A stretch of DNA of 64,000 nt from Candidatus Thiothrix putei (GTDB lineage Bacteria > Pseudomonadota > Gammaproteobacteria > Thiotrichales > Thiotrichaceae), in contig CP124756.1 in NCBI GenBank assembly GCA_029972225.1, positions 1,036,001 through 1,100,000 of the forward strand. The letters run 5' to 3'. The notes below the pieces were generated by a model that saw only the letters and a program-made list of their open reading frames with translations, was not told the origin of the DNA and made no database searches. How positions within the stretch are numbered: position 1 is the first letter of the stretch; every line of letters begins with the position of its first letter. This document shows positions 54,648 to 61,780 of this stretch, in pieces. The position numbers and the translations under genes are program-made.

Positions 54648-55807
54648 CAACCGAAAAAAACCAACCGGAACACTTCGATCGCCGCATTTTACTGATGGTA
54701 GCAGGGCATTCACCCGCCATTATCACCGAAACGCTGTATGCGCTGCCTGCTAATCAAAAACCCACGGAAATCCGCATTATCACCACCGCCAGCGGCAAAA
54801 ATCTACTCAAAGAACAATTGCTGGGGGCAAACAACATCATTGAGCAATTGTGCAAAGCGCATGAAATACCTGTACCACTGTTTGATGAATCGTGCATTTA
54901 TGTCATTGCTTCTAAAGACGGTGATGAACTGCAAGACATCCAAACCGAAGCAGAGAATGAAATCACCGCCGATTTTATTACCACGAAAGTGCGTGAGTTG
55001 ACGCAAGATAGTGATTGCAGCCTGCACGTTTCCATTGCCGGTGGGCGCAAGACGATGACGTATTACCTCGGCTACGCGCTATCGGTGTTTGGGCGCATTC
55101 AAGACCGTATGTCGCATGTATTGGTTGAAGACCGTTACGCCATTCCGGGCTTTTTCTACCCCACCAAAGAAAGCCATATTCTGGCTAACAGCCGCACAGG
55201 GCAAACATTCGATGCCAAAGAGGTGAAAGTGATGCTGGGGCAACTCCCATTCATCCGCCTGCGTGACGGCTTAACCGACGACTTGCTCAACAAACAAGAA
55301 CTCAGTTACAGCGACATTATCGAAATCGCCCAACGCCAGCTTTCCCCCATTAGTGTGCGTGTCGTTTATGGAAGCGAGGAAGAGGAAACAAAATTGTATT
55401 GCGGCGGGGAAGAGATTACCTTGCCGCCCGCTCAACTGGCTTTGTATGTATGGATGCTGCAACGCCATAAAGAAGGAAAACCTGCCGTCACTTTTACCGA
55501 TAAAATAACAAAAGCAGCACTTGCAGAAGACTTCAAAGCAGTTTACGCCGAACTCTCCAATAAATCAGGGCATTACGATAACGCCAAAGAGAGCGTTAAA
55601 AGCATGGATACTGATTACTTCGGCACACCGCGCACCAAGACCAATAACATGCTCAATACCATACTTGGCAAACCCAAGGCAAAAGCCTATTTGCTGCAAT
55701 CGAATGGCAGAAAAAATGCTAAAAAATACAGCCTATCCAATAATTTGAATTCTGAGTACATCAGTTTTGAATACCCTGTAAAACAACTGAAAAAGCCAAT
55801 TTTCTAA
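54644..55807 (+). CDS. CRISPR-associated ring nuclease candidate (NE0113/TIGR02584 family), copy B
   Basis: From the ATG at 54644 it is 387 residues. CARF-like signatures RRILLMVAGHSPAIITETLY and LHVSIAGGRKTMTYYLGYAL match copy A at 35593, so these are diverged paralogues. The C-terminal half is helical. It overlaps the Can2-like gene by 4 bp, forming one unit of activator and likely off-switch. It ends 85 bp before the first of the micro-ORFs. Confidence 0.78.
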   Translation: MTTEKNQPEHFDRRILLMVAGHSPAIITETLYALPANQKPTEIRIITTASGKNLLKEQLLGANNIIEQLCKAHEIPVPLFDESCIYVIASKDGDELQDIQTEAENEITADFITTKVRELTQDSDCSLHVSIAGGRKTMTYYLGYALSVFGRIQDRMSHVLVEDRYAIPGFFYPTKESHILANSRTGQTFDAKEVKVMLGQLPFIRLRDGLTDDLLNKQELSYSDIIEIAQRQLSPISVRVVYGSEEEETKLYCGGEEITLPPAQLALYVWMLQRHKEGKPAVTFTDKITKAALAEDFKAVYAELSNKSGHYDNAKESVKSMDTDYFGTPRTKTNNMLNTILGKPKAKAYLLQSNGRKNAKKYSLSNNLNSEYISFEYPVKQLKKPIF

Positions 55808-55852
55808 GCAGAAAGCTTGCGAAAATCCTGCCTTCGATTCTTTCCTTCATAC

Positions 55853-55886
55853 TGTCCTCATCGAAACACAAACACCGATGAGGACA
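55853..55886 (+). promoter_or_regulatory. Perfect 11-bp hairpin covering the ribosome-binding site of a micro-ORF
   Basis: TGTCCTCATCG (55853-55863) pairs exactly with CGATGAGGACA (55876-55886) over a 12-base loop. The second arm contains the GAGGA ribosome-binding site of the frame at 55892, so folding would hide that site. It could be a translational control element or a transcription terminator remnant. There is no T-run. Confidence 0.5.
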
Positions 55887-55891
55887 GCAAC

Positions 55892-55987
55892 ATGAACACC
55901 AACATCCACGCCGACGCTCACGACTTCGCACTCTTCACTCGCCGCGCACGTACTGACCGTGACTACGTAAAACACATCCTCGACTAA
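55892..55987 (+). CDS. Micro-ORF 1, 31-residue polar peptide
   Basis: ATG follows GAGGA by about 7 bases and reads 31 codons to TAA. The peptide contains ADAHDFALFTRRARTDRDY and is basic/polar, unlike the hydrophobic ones that follow. The ribosome-binding site lies in a perfect hairpin. I do not recognise it. Placement between a CRISPR ring-nuclease gene and cas2 makes it worth noting. Confidence 0.4.
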   Translation: MNTNIHADAHDFALFTRRARTDRDYVKHILD

Positions 55988-56083
55988 ACCCGACGCTTGG
56001 CAGGTTTCGCAACCTTGCCAAGCCAATCACCTGACTCACAATACCGTAACCTACACATACTGAAACAACACAAGGAAACACCT

Positions 56084-56170
56084 ATGAAAAACATCATCGA
56101 CCGCCCGTACCCTAACAAACCCAACCCATGCCCGACCATTTGTGACCTTATCAACATCATTCTTCGCTAA
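56084..56170 (+). CDS. Micro-ORF 2, 28-residue peptide with two cysteines
   Basis: AAGGA lies 8 bases before the ATG. The 28-residue peptide has PYPNKPNPCPTICDLINI near its middle and a hydrophobic end. Its upstream region is a copy of that ahead of micro-ORF 6. Unrecognised. Confidence 0.4.
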   Translation: MKNIIDRPYPNKPNPCPTICDLINIILR

Positions 56171-56188
56171 TTCATAAGGAGTAATACC

Positions 56189-56263
56189 ATGCCTATCGTT
56201 ATCGCCGTGCTTGTCGCTATCGCTACTACTGTTACTAACCACTCTTGTCCAACTAAGCGCTAA
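56189..56263 (+). CDS. Micro-ORF 3, 24-residue hydrophobic peptide (MPIV...)
   Basis: AAGGAG lies 8 bases before the ATG. The 24-residue peptide reads MPIVIAVLVAIATTV then a short polar end with one Cys. The length and hydrophobicity fit one short membrane helix, as in type I toxins or small membrane regulators. Unrecognised. Confidence 0.5.
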   Translation: MPIVIAVLVAIATTVTNHSCPTKR

Positions 56264-56287
56264 TCATTCAACCAAAGGAGACTCACT

Positions 56288-56368
56288 ATGCCTCTCATCG
56301 TACTGTTCCCTGCCATCGCGGCTGCTATTACCAAAATCATCCTCGACGCTAACTGCAACAACCGTTAA
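56288..56368 (+). CDS. Micro-ORF 4, 26-residue hydrophobic peptide (MPLI...)
   Basis: AAAGGAG lies 6-7 bases before the ATG. The 26 residues (MPLIVLFPAIAAAITKII, then a polar tail with one Cys) resemble micro-ORFs 3 and 5 in start, length and tail. An intrinsic-terminator-like hairpin follows 11 bases after the stop. Confidence 0.5.
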   Translation: MPLIVLFPAIAAAITKIILDANCNNR

Positions 56369-56378
56369 CACCACCAAC

Positions 56379-56409
56379 GGGTAGCCCCTCACGGGGTTGC
56401 CCATTTTTC
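56379..56409 (+). terminator. Predicted intrinsic terminator between micro-ORFs 4 and 5
   Basis: GGGTAGCCCC (56379-56388) pairs with GGGGTTGCCC (56393-56402) over TCAC, followed by ATTTTTC. A strong GC-rich stem with a short T-run. It could end the transcript of micro-ORFs 1-4 or act as an attenuator before cas2. Confidence 0.7.
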
Positions 56410-56441
56410 AGCACACTAAGTCATTACATCAGGAGTCCTCT

Positions 56442-56516
56442 ATGCCCATTATCTTCGCCATCATTGCCGTCGCCGTTATTGCAGCACTGCCTTGCTCCTG
56501 CGACCGCGATAAGTAA
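56442..56516 (+). CDS. Micro-ORF 5, 24-residue hydrophobic peptide (MPII...)
   Basis: AGGAG lies 7 bases before the ATG. The peptide is MPIIFAIIAVAVIAAL followed by PCSCDRDK, again a single short membrane helix with cysteines near the end. It lies after the terminator-like hairpin, so it may have its own promoter. Confidence 0.5.
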   Translation: MPIIFAIIAVAVIAALPCSCDRDK

Positions 56517-56625
56517 TGCCGCTTGCCCCCCCCGATCAACGGCACGTTCGCAACCTTGCCAAACCCGACAGGCTAACCCACAACAGCTAACCTAGGCGCA
56601 CTGAAACCAACCAAGGAGAAACACC

Positions 56626-56730
56626 ATGCCCGCAGCACTTATTGCCTGCCTCTGCGCCAACCCCGTTACCGCAGCCATTCTCGCCGTTGGTTGTGCCGCA
56701 GCCATCATCATCACCGCCGCCAAGGACTAA
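56626..56730 (+). CDS. Micro-ORF 6, 34-residue hydrophobic peptide (MPAA...)
   Basis: AAGGAG lies 7 bases before the ATG. The 34-residue peptide (MPAALIACLCANPVTAAILA, then GCAAAIIITAAKD) is Ala-rich with three cysteines and a hydrophobic helix. It ends 22 bases before the cas2 start, whose own leader resembles that of this frame. Confidence 0.5.
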   Translation: MPAALIACLCANPVTAAILAVGCAAAIIITAAKD

Positions 56731-56752
56731 CCCACTCCACAAGGAAAACACC

Positions 56753-57040
56753 ATGAAACGCAACGCCGCCGTCATCGCTTACGACATCGTGGAAGACTCG
56801 CGCCGCCGTCAGGTACACCGCTGCCTGAAAGCGTGGGGGTTGGCTTCCCAATATTCGCTGTTTGAGTGCCAACTGAGTGCGCGGGAAGCGGAAGAGCTGT
56901 TCCTGCAACTCACGGCCTTGATCGACCTGCAAACCGATAGTTTGATGCTGACCTGGATGGATACGCAGCGTTCGCCGCGCATGGTTACTGCGGTCAAACA
57001 CACCCATAACTTCCAAGCGCCACTCTGGTACGAGGGTTAA
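56753..57040 (+). CDS. cas2: Cas2, first copy
   Basis: From the ATG at 56753 (AAGGA 8 bases before) it is 95 residues. AVIAYDIVEDSRRRQVHRCL is the Cas2 ferredoxin-like start with the conserved Asp. Cas2 dimers scaffold Cas1 during spacer insertion. A second cas2 follows after 3 bp, which is unusual. Longer frames upstream run through the micro-ORFs. Confidence 0.9.
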   Translation: MKRNAAVIAYDIVEDSRRRQVHRCLKAWGLASQYSLFECQLSAREAEELFLQLTALIDLQTDSLMLTWMDTQRSPRMVTAVKHTHNFQAPLWYEG

Positions 57041-57043
57041 ACG

Positions 57044-57379
57044 ATGAAGCAATGGCATCTGCTGGCGTATGACGTGCGCGACGAAAAACGCTTACGCAAA
57101 GTGCATTACTACCTGCGCAAACGCGCCGTGCCGCTGCAAAAGTCGGTGTTTTTGCTGCACTGTTCGGCAGCGGATTTGGCAACGACGTTGCAAGGGGTGC
57201 GCGAACGGGCACATTTGCGGGAAGACGATATTCGCCTGTACCCCGTGCATACACCCGCCGCGATTTGGGCAGCAGGTCAGCAAAACAGCGCGGTGGAAGA
57301 TTTGTACGCGGGTAAAGCCAGCGCGACACCCGCAGACACGGGCTGGTTACAACAACTTAAACAAACACTCTTCGGTTAG
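57044..57379 (+). CDS. cas2: Cas2, second copy
   Basis: This 111-residue protein starts WHLLAYDVRDEKRLRKVHYY, a classic Cas2 beginning with the conserved Asp, and has a ~25-residue C-terminal extension (KASATPADTGWLQQLKQTLF). It is clearly diverged from the first copy, so the two may form a heterodimer or one may be redundant. It is 9 bp from cas1. Confidence 0.9.
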   Translation: MKQWHLLAYDVRDEKRLRKVHYYLRKRAVPLQKSVFLLHCSAADLATTLQGVRERAHLREDDIRLYPVHTPAAIWAAGQQNSAVEDLYAGKASATPADTGWLQQLKQTLFG

Positions 57380-57388
57380 GGGGAACAC

Positions 57389-58435
57389 ATGCTCTTGGTG
57401 ATTGATCGCAAGGAAACCACGGTGCGCTATGCCACTGGCGCGTTACGGCTGGAACGCCCGGATGAGCCTGCGAAAACCATTCCGCTCCAGATGTTGGAAC
57501 AGGTGGTGGTGTACGGCAATCCGCTGGTGGAAAGCGCGGTGTGGCGGGCGTTGGCGGAGGCAGGCGTACCCGCCACCTTGGTGGATTTGCGTGGCAAACA
57601 GCACAGCGCGTTTTTGGGCGCAGGCTTGGCAACGCAATTGCCGACGCGGCGGATGCAACACCGTTGTGCCGATGATGCCAGCAAGCAGTTGGCGGTAGCG
57701 CGGTATATCGTGCAGCAAAAATTGCGGGGGTATGCGCTGCCGTTGCAACACTTGCACACGCTGTATGGGGTGGAGGAAGAGCGGGTGCAAGCCTTCCAGA
57801 TGCAAGTGGAACAAACACTGGCAAAGCTACCGAATGCCAACAGCATTAACAGCTTAAGCGGCTTGGAAGGGCAAATTGCTGCCGCATGGTTTGCGTTGTT
57901 AAGCACGGCATTGGGGCAGTGGCATTTCACGGGGCGTAACCGTCAGCCGCCGCGTGATCCGGTGAATGCGTTGCTGTCGCTGGGGTATACGCTGATGTTG
58001 AGCGAGGTGCGCCACGCATTGTTGCAAGCGGGCTTTGATACGGCGCTGGGGTTTCTGCATCAGGATTATCCGGGGCGGGAGTCGTTGCCGTTGGATGTGC
58101 TGGAACTGTTCCGGGGGTCGGTGGATGCGCTGGTATTGCAATGGCTGCACCACACGCCGCTCGATAACAGCAGTTTTTATTACCGTGAGGCGGAAGGTTG
58201 CCGCTTGAGCAAAGCGACACGCCCGGCGTTTTATGCGGCGTGGGCCAGCTACCGCCAGCAATGCCCGCGTCCGTTTGCACCGTGTGAGGCGACGGCGGAA
58301 TGGGGAACAGCGAGTTTGCGGGAAATCATTAATGGGCAGGTGGCACGTCTGCGTGAGGTGCTGAAAGCCGTGGATACTGGGGGGAGACACCATGAGTATT
58401 TTGGAGACGGCGATGCAGCCGGAGACCTTGGATAA
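57389..58435 (+). CDS. cas1: CRISPR integrase Cas1
   Basis: This 348-residue protein has the integrase residues of Cas1: Glu160 (SLSGLEGQIAAAWF), His224 (GFLHQDYPGRESLPL) and Asp236/Glu239 (PLDVLELFR). It integrates new spacers with Cas2. Its last 44 bp overlap the reverse transcriptase gene in another frame, so the two are translated as separate proteins rather than as an RT-Cas1 fusion. Confidence 0.95.
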   Translation: MLLVIDRKETTVRYATGALRLERPDEPAKTIPLQMLEQVVVYGNPLVESAVWRALAEAGVPATLVDLRGKQHSAFLGAGLATQLPTRRMQHRCADDASKQLAVARYIVQQKLRGYALPLQHLHTLYGVEEERVQAFQMQVEQTLAKLPNANSINSLSGLEGQIAAAWFALLSTALGQWHFTGRNRQPPRDPVNALLSLGYTLMLSEVRHALLQAGFDTALGFLHQDYPGRESLPLDVLELFRGSVDALVLQWLHHTPLDNSSFYYREAEGCRLSKATRPAFYAAWASYRQQCPRPFAPCEATAEWGTASLREIINGQVARLREVLKAVDTGGRHHEYFGDGDAAGDLG

Positions 58436-59219
58436 GGCGTGGAATCTGTTGAAAACCGAGCATACGCCTTGGTCGGTGACGGTGGATCGTGAGCAGTTGC
58501 AGCGTAATTTGATGCGCTATTTGTTGCAGTGCCGTGAGGCGGTGTTGTCGGGGCGTTATCAGCCGCAGCCGTTGCGCCAGTTTACGATGGCGAAGCCGGA
58601 TGGCAAGCAGCGGGTGATTTCCGCGCAATATTTGCAGGATAAGCTGGTGCAACGTGCCTTGCTGATTGTGTTGGAGCCGAATGCAGAGGCGATTTTCCAC
58701 CACGACAGTTACGCTTATCGGCGTGGGCGTAGCGTGCAAATGGCGTTGAGCAAGGCACGGGAACGTATCCGCATTGGGCAGGATTGGCTGGTAGATGCGG
58801 ACATTAGCAAGTTTTTCGATAATATTCCGCTGACACCGTTGCAAAAGAAGCTGAAAGCCTTCGTCAAGGACAGCGACGCGCTGGCGCTCATCGAAAAATG
58901 GCTGAAACAGGGGGCGCATTCGAGCAGTTTGTTTGGGACTTCGCGGGGGATCTCGCAAGGCTCGATCTTGTCGCCGTTGTTTTGTAACGTGTACATGAAT
59001 GAGTTCGATCAGGCGTTGGCGGATGCGCATATTCCGTTTGTGCGCTTTGCGGATGATTTCCTGTTGTTCGCCAACGATGAGGCGACAGCGCACAAGGCAT
59101 TGGCGTTTGCTGGCAAAAAGCTGACGCAAATGGGGCTGGAATTGCACCCGACGAAGACGCAGGTAGTGCGTAGCAGCCGCAAGGTGATCTTTCTGGGTGA
59201 GCCGTTGCCGCAACGCTAG
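58392..59219 (+). CDS. CRISPR-associated reverse transcriptase, stand-alone
   Basis: This 275-residue protein has the RT palm motifs: DWLVDADISKFFDNI (motif A, about 131-145), GISQGSILSPLFCNVYMNEF, and the catalytic FADD box at about 219-222 (FVRFADDFLLF), a variant of YADD. Fingers and palm are present, but the protein ends soon after, with no maturase/thumb (X) or endonuclease domain seen in group II intron enzymes. It overlaps cas1 by 44 bp. Probably used to capture spacers from RNA. Confidence 0.93.
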   Translation: MSILETAMQPETLDKAWNLLKTEHTPWSVTVDREQLQRNLMRYLLQCREAVLSGRYQPQPLRQFTMAKPDGKQRVISAQYLQDKLVQRALLIVLEPNAEAIFHHDSYAYRRGRSVQMALSKARERIRIGQDWLVDADISKFFDNIPLTPLQKKLKAFVKDSDALALIEKWLKQGAHSSSLFGTSRGISQGSILSPLFCNVYMNEFDQALADAHIPFVRFADDFLLFANDEATAHKALAFAGKKLTQMGLELHPTKTQVVRSSRKVIFLGEPLPQR

Positions 59220-59263
59220 AGTTGCCCTATGATCAAAGCTTCGGTAGCGATAGGAGCAATACC

Positions 59264-59866
59264 ATGCTGACAGTCAACATGACGACTGAAAATTCGGCTT
59301 ATATCACCGAGGCAGAATACTTGGAAGGTGAGAAAATCGCGGAAGAGCGCCATGAGTATGTGGATGGTGTGTTATACGCGATGGCGGGGGCTTCGTTGCG
59401 GCATAATCGTATTGCGTTGAATATTGTGCGGGCTTTGCCGTTGCAGCGTGAAGATGGCACACCGTGTGATGCTTATACTTCCGATGTGAAAGTCAGGGCG
59501 CGGCGGCACAAAGCCTTTTATTACCCTGACGTGGTGTTAAGCTGCGAACCGAATAATATGGATGACTGTTATGTGGAAAAGCCGTGTTTACTGGTGGAGG
59601 TGACTTCAAAATCAACGGACTGGAAAGATCGCAGTGAAAAGTTGTTGGCTTACCAAGCCTTAGAATCATTGCAGGCGTATCTCATCATTGTGCAAGATAA
59701 GCCACATGTGACCTTCTATTATCGGGAAGTGGATGGTGCGTGGTGGGTGAGTGCTTATGATGCGTTGGATCAGGTGATTATGTTGCCTTGCCTCGGCACG
59801 CCATTGTCACTGGCTGATATTTACAAAGGTATTGATTTCACGCAAGCTGCTGAAACTGAGGCGTAA
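59264..59866 (+). CDS. Uma2-family (DUF820) endonuclease-like protein
   Basis: From the ATG at 59264 (AGGAG upstream) it is 200 residues. RHEYVDGVLYAMAGASLRHN at about 28-47, YYPDVVLSCEPNNM and PCLLVEVTSKSTDWKDRSEK (PD-(D/E)xK-like residues) match the Uma2 family, common in defence and mobile regions; role unclear. It lies between the RT gene and array 3. Confidence 0.85.
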   Translation: MLTVNMTTENSAYITEAEYLEGEKIAEERHEYVDGVLYAMAGASLRHNRIALNIVRALPLQREDGTPCDAYTSDVKVRARRHKAFYYPDVVLSCEPNNMDDCYVEKPCLLVEVTSKSTDWKDRSEKLLAYQALESLQAYLIIVQDKPHVTFYYREVDGAWWVSAYDALDQVIMLPCLGTPLSLADIYKGIDFTQAAETEA

Positions 59867-59939
59867 TCATTGCTAAAATTTATAGCTTCAGCCGTTCTTA
59901 TCCGTTATAATTCGACAAATGCAAGCACTGGGTTGCTTG

Positions 59940-60097
59940 CCGTTATTTCACAACTGATTTGCTTGTATTTGCTGAAAAACCAGTCTATTTGTATGCATTC
60001 CGTGAGCCTGAAAATGCTAACTTTTCAAAGCCGATTTGATGTCAAAATTCATACACCACAAGTTGTTGAAACCAAAGCGTTTCCGACGAACGGCGGG
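59940..60097 (+). promoter_or_regulatory. Leader of CRISPR array 3
   Basis: This ORF-free region precedes the first repeat of array 3. The last 86 bases equal the array 2 leader with one substitution (A for G), showing the two arrays arose by duplication of leader plus repeat or share a recently copied leader. The region 59867-59939 holds no clear gene. Confidence 0.75.
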
Positions 60098-61743
60098 GTT
60101 TGAATACCGCCCTGATTTAAAAGGGATTAAGACTCTGGTCAGGAGTCAGATACGTATTCAAGTCTTTAGTTTGAATACCGCCCTGATTTAAAAGGGATTA
60201 AGACCTGTTATTTATTACTTGTGAGAAAATATTCAGGGTTTGAATACCGCCCTGATTTAAAAGGGATTAAGACGCAGGGAACAATGTTTTTGCAATTTTC
60301 CCTACAAGTTTGAATACCGCCCTGATTTAAAAGGGATTAAGACTCCGTTTGCAGTGCGGTTTTTGAACTGGGATAGAGTTTGAATACCGCCCTGATTTAA
60401 AAGGGATTAAGACCTTTTCTGAAATCTTCAAATGCATAAACAATTGCGTTTGAATACCGCCCTGATTTAAAAGGGATTAAGACACCCCAAACTCACGGTT
60501 TTGAATACGCCGTGAAGTTTGAATACCGCCCTGATTTAAAAGGGATTAAGACAAAATCCCACTTTCAACTTTCTCAACATGGTTAAAGTTTGAATACCGC
60601 CCTGATTTAAAAGGGATTAAGACTTTGACAGAACACTTCCAATGTTGAACGGGTTTGTTTGAATACCGCCCTGATTTAAAAGGGATTAAGACGAACTGGG
60701 TTGTTGCCCTCGTCCTCCATTACGAGTTTGAATACCGCCCTGATTTAAAAGGGATTAAGACTGTGCATCGGCTATTGGGTTAAAGCTCATAGTGTGTTTG
60801 AATACCGCCCTGATTTAAAAGGGATTAAGACCAATCGTCAGCTTCGCCTGACGCCGTTGCTGCTCGTTTGAATACCGCCCTGATTTAAAAGGGATTAAGA
60901 CAAAGCTCATAGTATGTACTCCGTATTAGGATGTTGTTTGAATACCGCCCTGATTTAAAAGGGATTAAGACTTGTATCGCAGTGTGGTAGTCGAGGAAGT
61001 TGTGTTTGAATACCGCCCTGATTTAAAAGGGATTAAGACGAAGCTGTCTGGCTTTTGTATCAGGGCACATACGTTTGAATACCGCCCTGATTTAAAAGGG
61101 ATTAAGACCCTCGTAACTCCCTTGGACCTCTATGCTGATCTTTGTTTGAATACCGCCCTGATTTAAAAGGGATTAAGACCCAGAATGTCGACCGCGAAGT
61201 CGCGGTCGACATTGGTTTGAATACCGCCCTGATTTAAAAGGGATTAAGACCCAATCCGACTTGAAGGTTTCATCAGTTTATCGAGGTTTGAATACCGCCC
61301 TGATTTAAAAGGGATTAAGACGCTACATTCGGAGGGTATGTAACCGCTAGAACGTCGTTTGAATACCGCCCTGATTTAAAAGGGATTAAGACAGGTTGAG
61401 ACGCTCCAAAAAATAACGGTAAATAGGTTTGAATACCGCCCTGATTTAAAAGGGATTAAGACCGCAGACGCTGTACGTGACGCACAAATGCACTTTGTTT
61501 GAATACCGCCCTGATTTAAAAGGGATTAAGACTAACCACAGCGTGTGAACCTGACACACGGGAGCGTTTGAATACCGCCCTGATTTAAAAGGGATTAAGA
61601 CGAATTATCTTTTTGTCCAGCTGTAGCCCGTGCAGTGTTTGAATACCGCCCTGATTTAAAAGGGATTAAGACGTCTCCGAGTTTGCCTAACTCGCGCTCA
61701 GCATAAGGTTTGAATACCGCCCTGATTTAAAAGGGATTAAGAC
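60098..61743 (+). CRISPR. CRISPR array 3: 24 repeats, 23 spacers
   Basis: 36-bp repeats identical to array 2 begin at 60098, 60169, 60238, 60308 and so on to 61708. Spacers are 32-35 bp. The last repeat is intact; a further 35-base spacer-like stretch is followed by GTTTGAAT (61779-61786), the first 8 bases of a repeat, fused to a downstream ATPase gene. One spacer (61180-61214) is a near-perfect palindrome; two (60762-60795 and 60902-60935) overlap on one gene start. Confidence 0.97.
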
Positions 61744-61780
61744 CCTACTAGATTGGCTGAAGAAGCGATCTAGTGCGTGT

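Larger units (their letters stand above)
56004..56628 (+). repeat. Duplicated ~83-base segment upstream of micro-ORFs 2 and 6
   Basis: 56004-56086 and 56546-56628 share TTCGCAACCTTGCCAA, then spaced matches including GCACTGAAAC-type and AAGGA(G)AAACACC runs up to the ATG. The two copies end just before the start codons of the micro-ORFs at 56084 and 56626; a shorter version (ACAAGGAAAACACC) precedes cas2. This suggests internal duplication of expression signals with small frames. Confidence 0.5.

Noticed and set aside
58392-59219. Group II intron or retron reverse transcriptase
   Set aside because: No maturase/endonuclease domain, no intron RNA structure noticed, no msr/msd-like sequence; it overlaps cas1.
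59870-60103. Frame running into array 3 leader
   Set aside because: Overlaps the conserved leader shared with array 2 and has no ribosome site or protein-like composition.
60972-61166. Frame within array 3
   Set aside because: Composed of CRISPR repeats and spacers.
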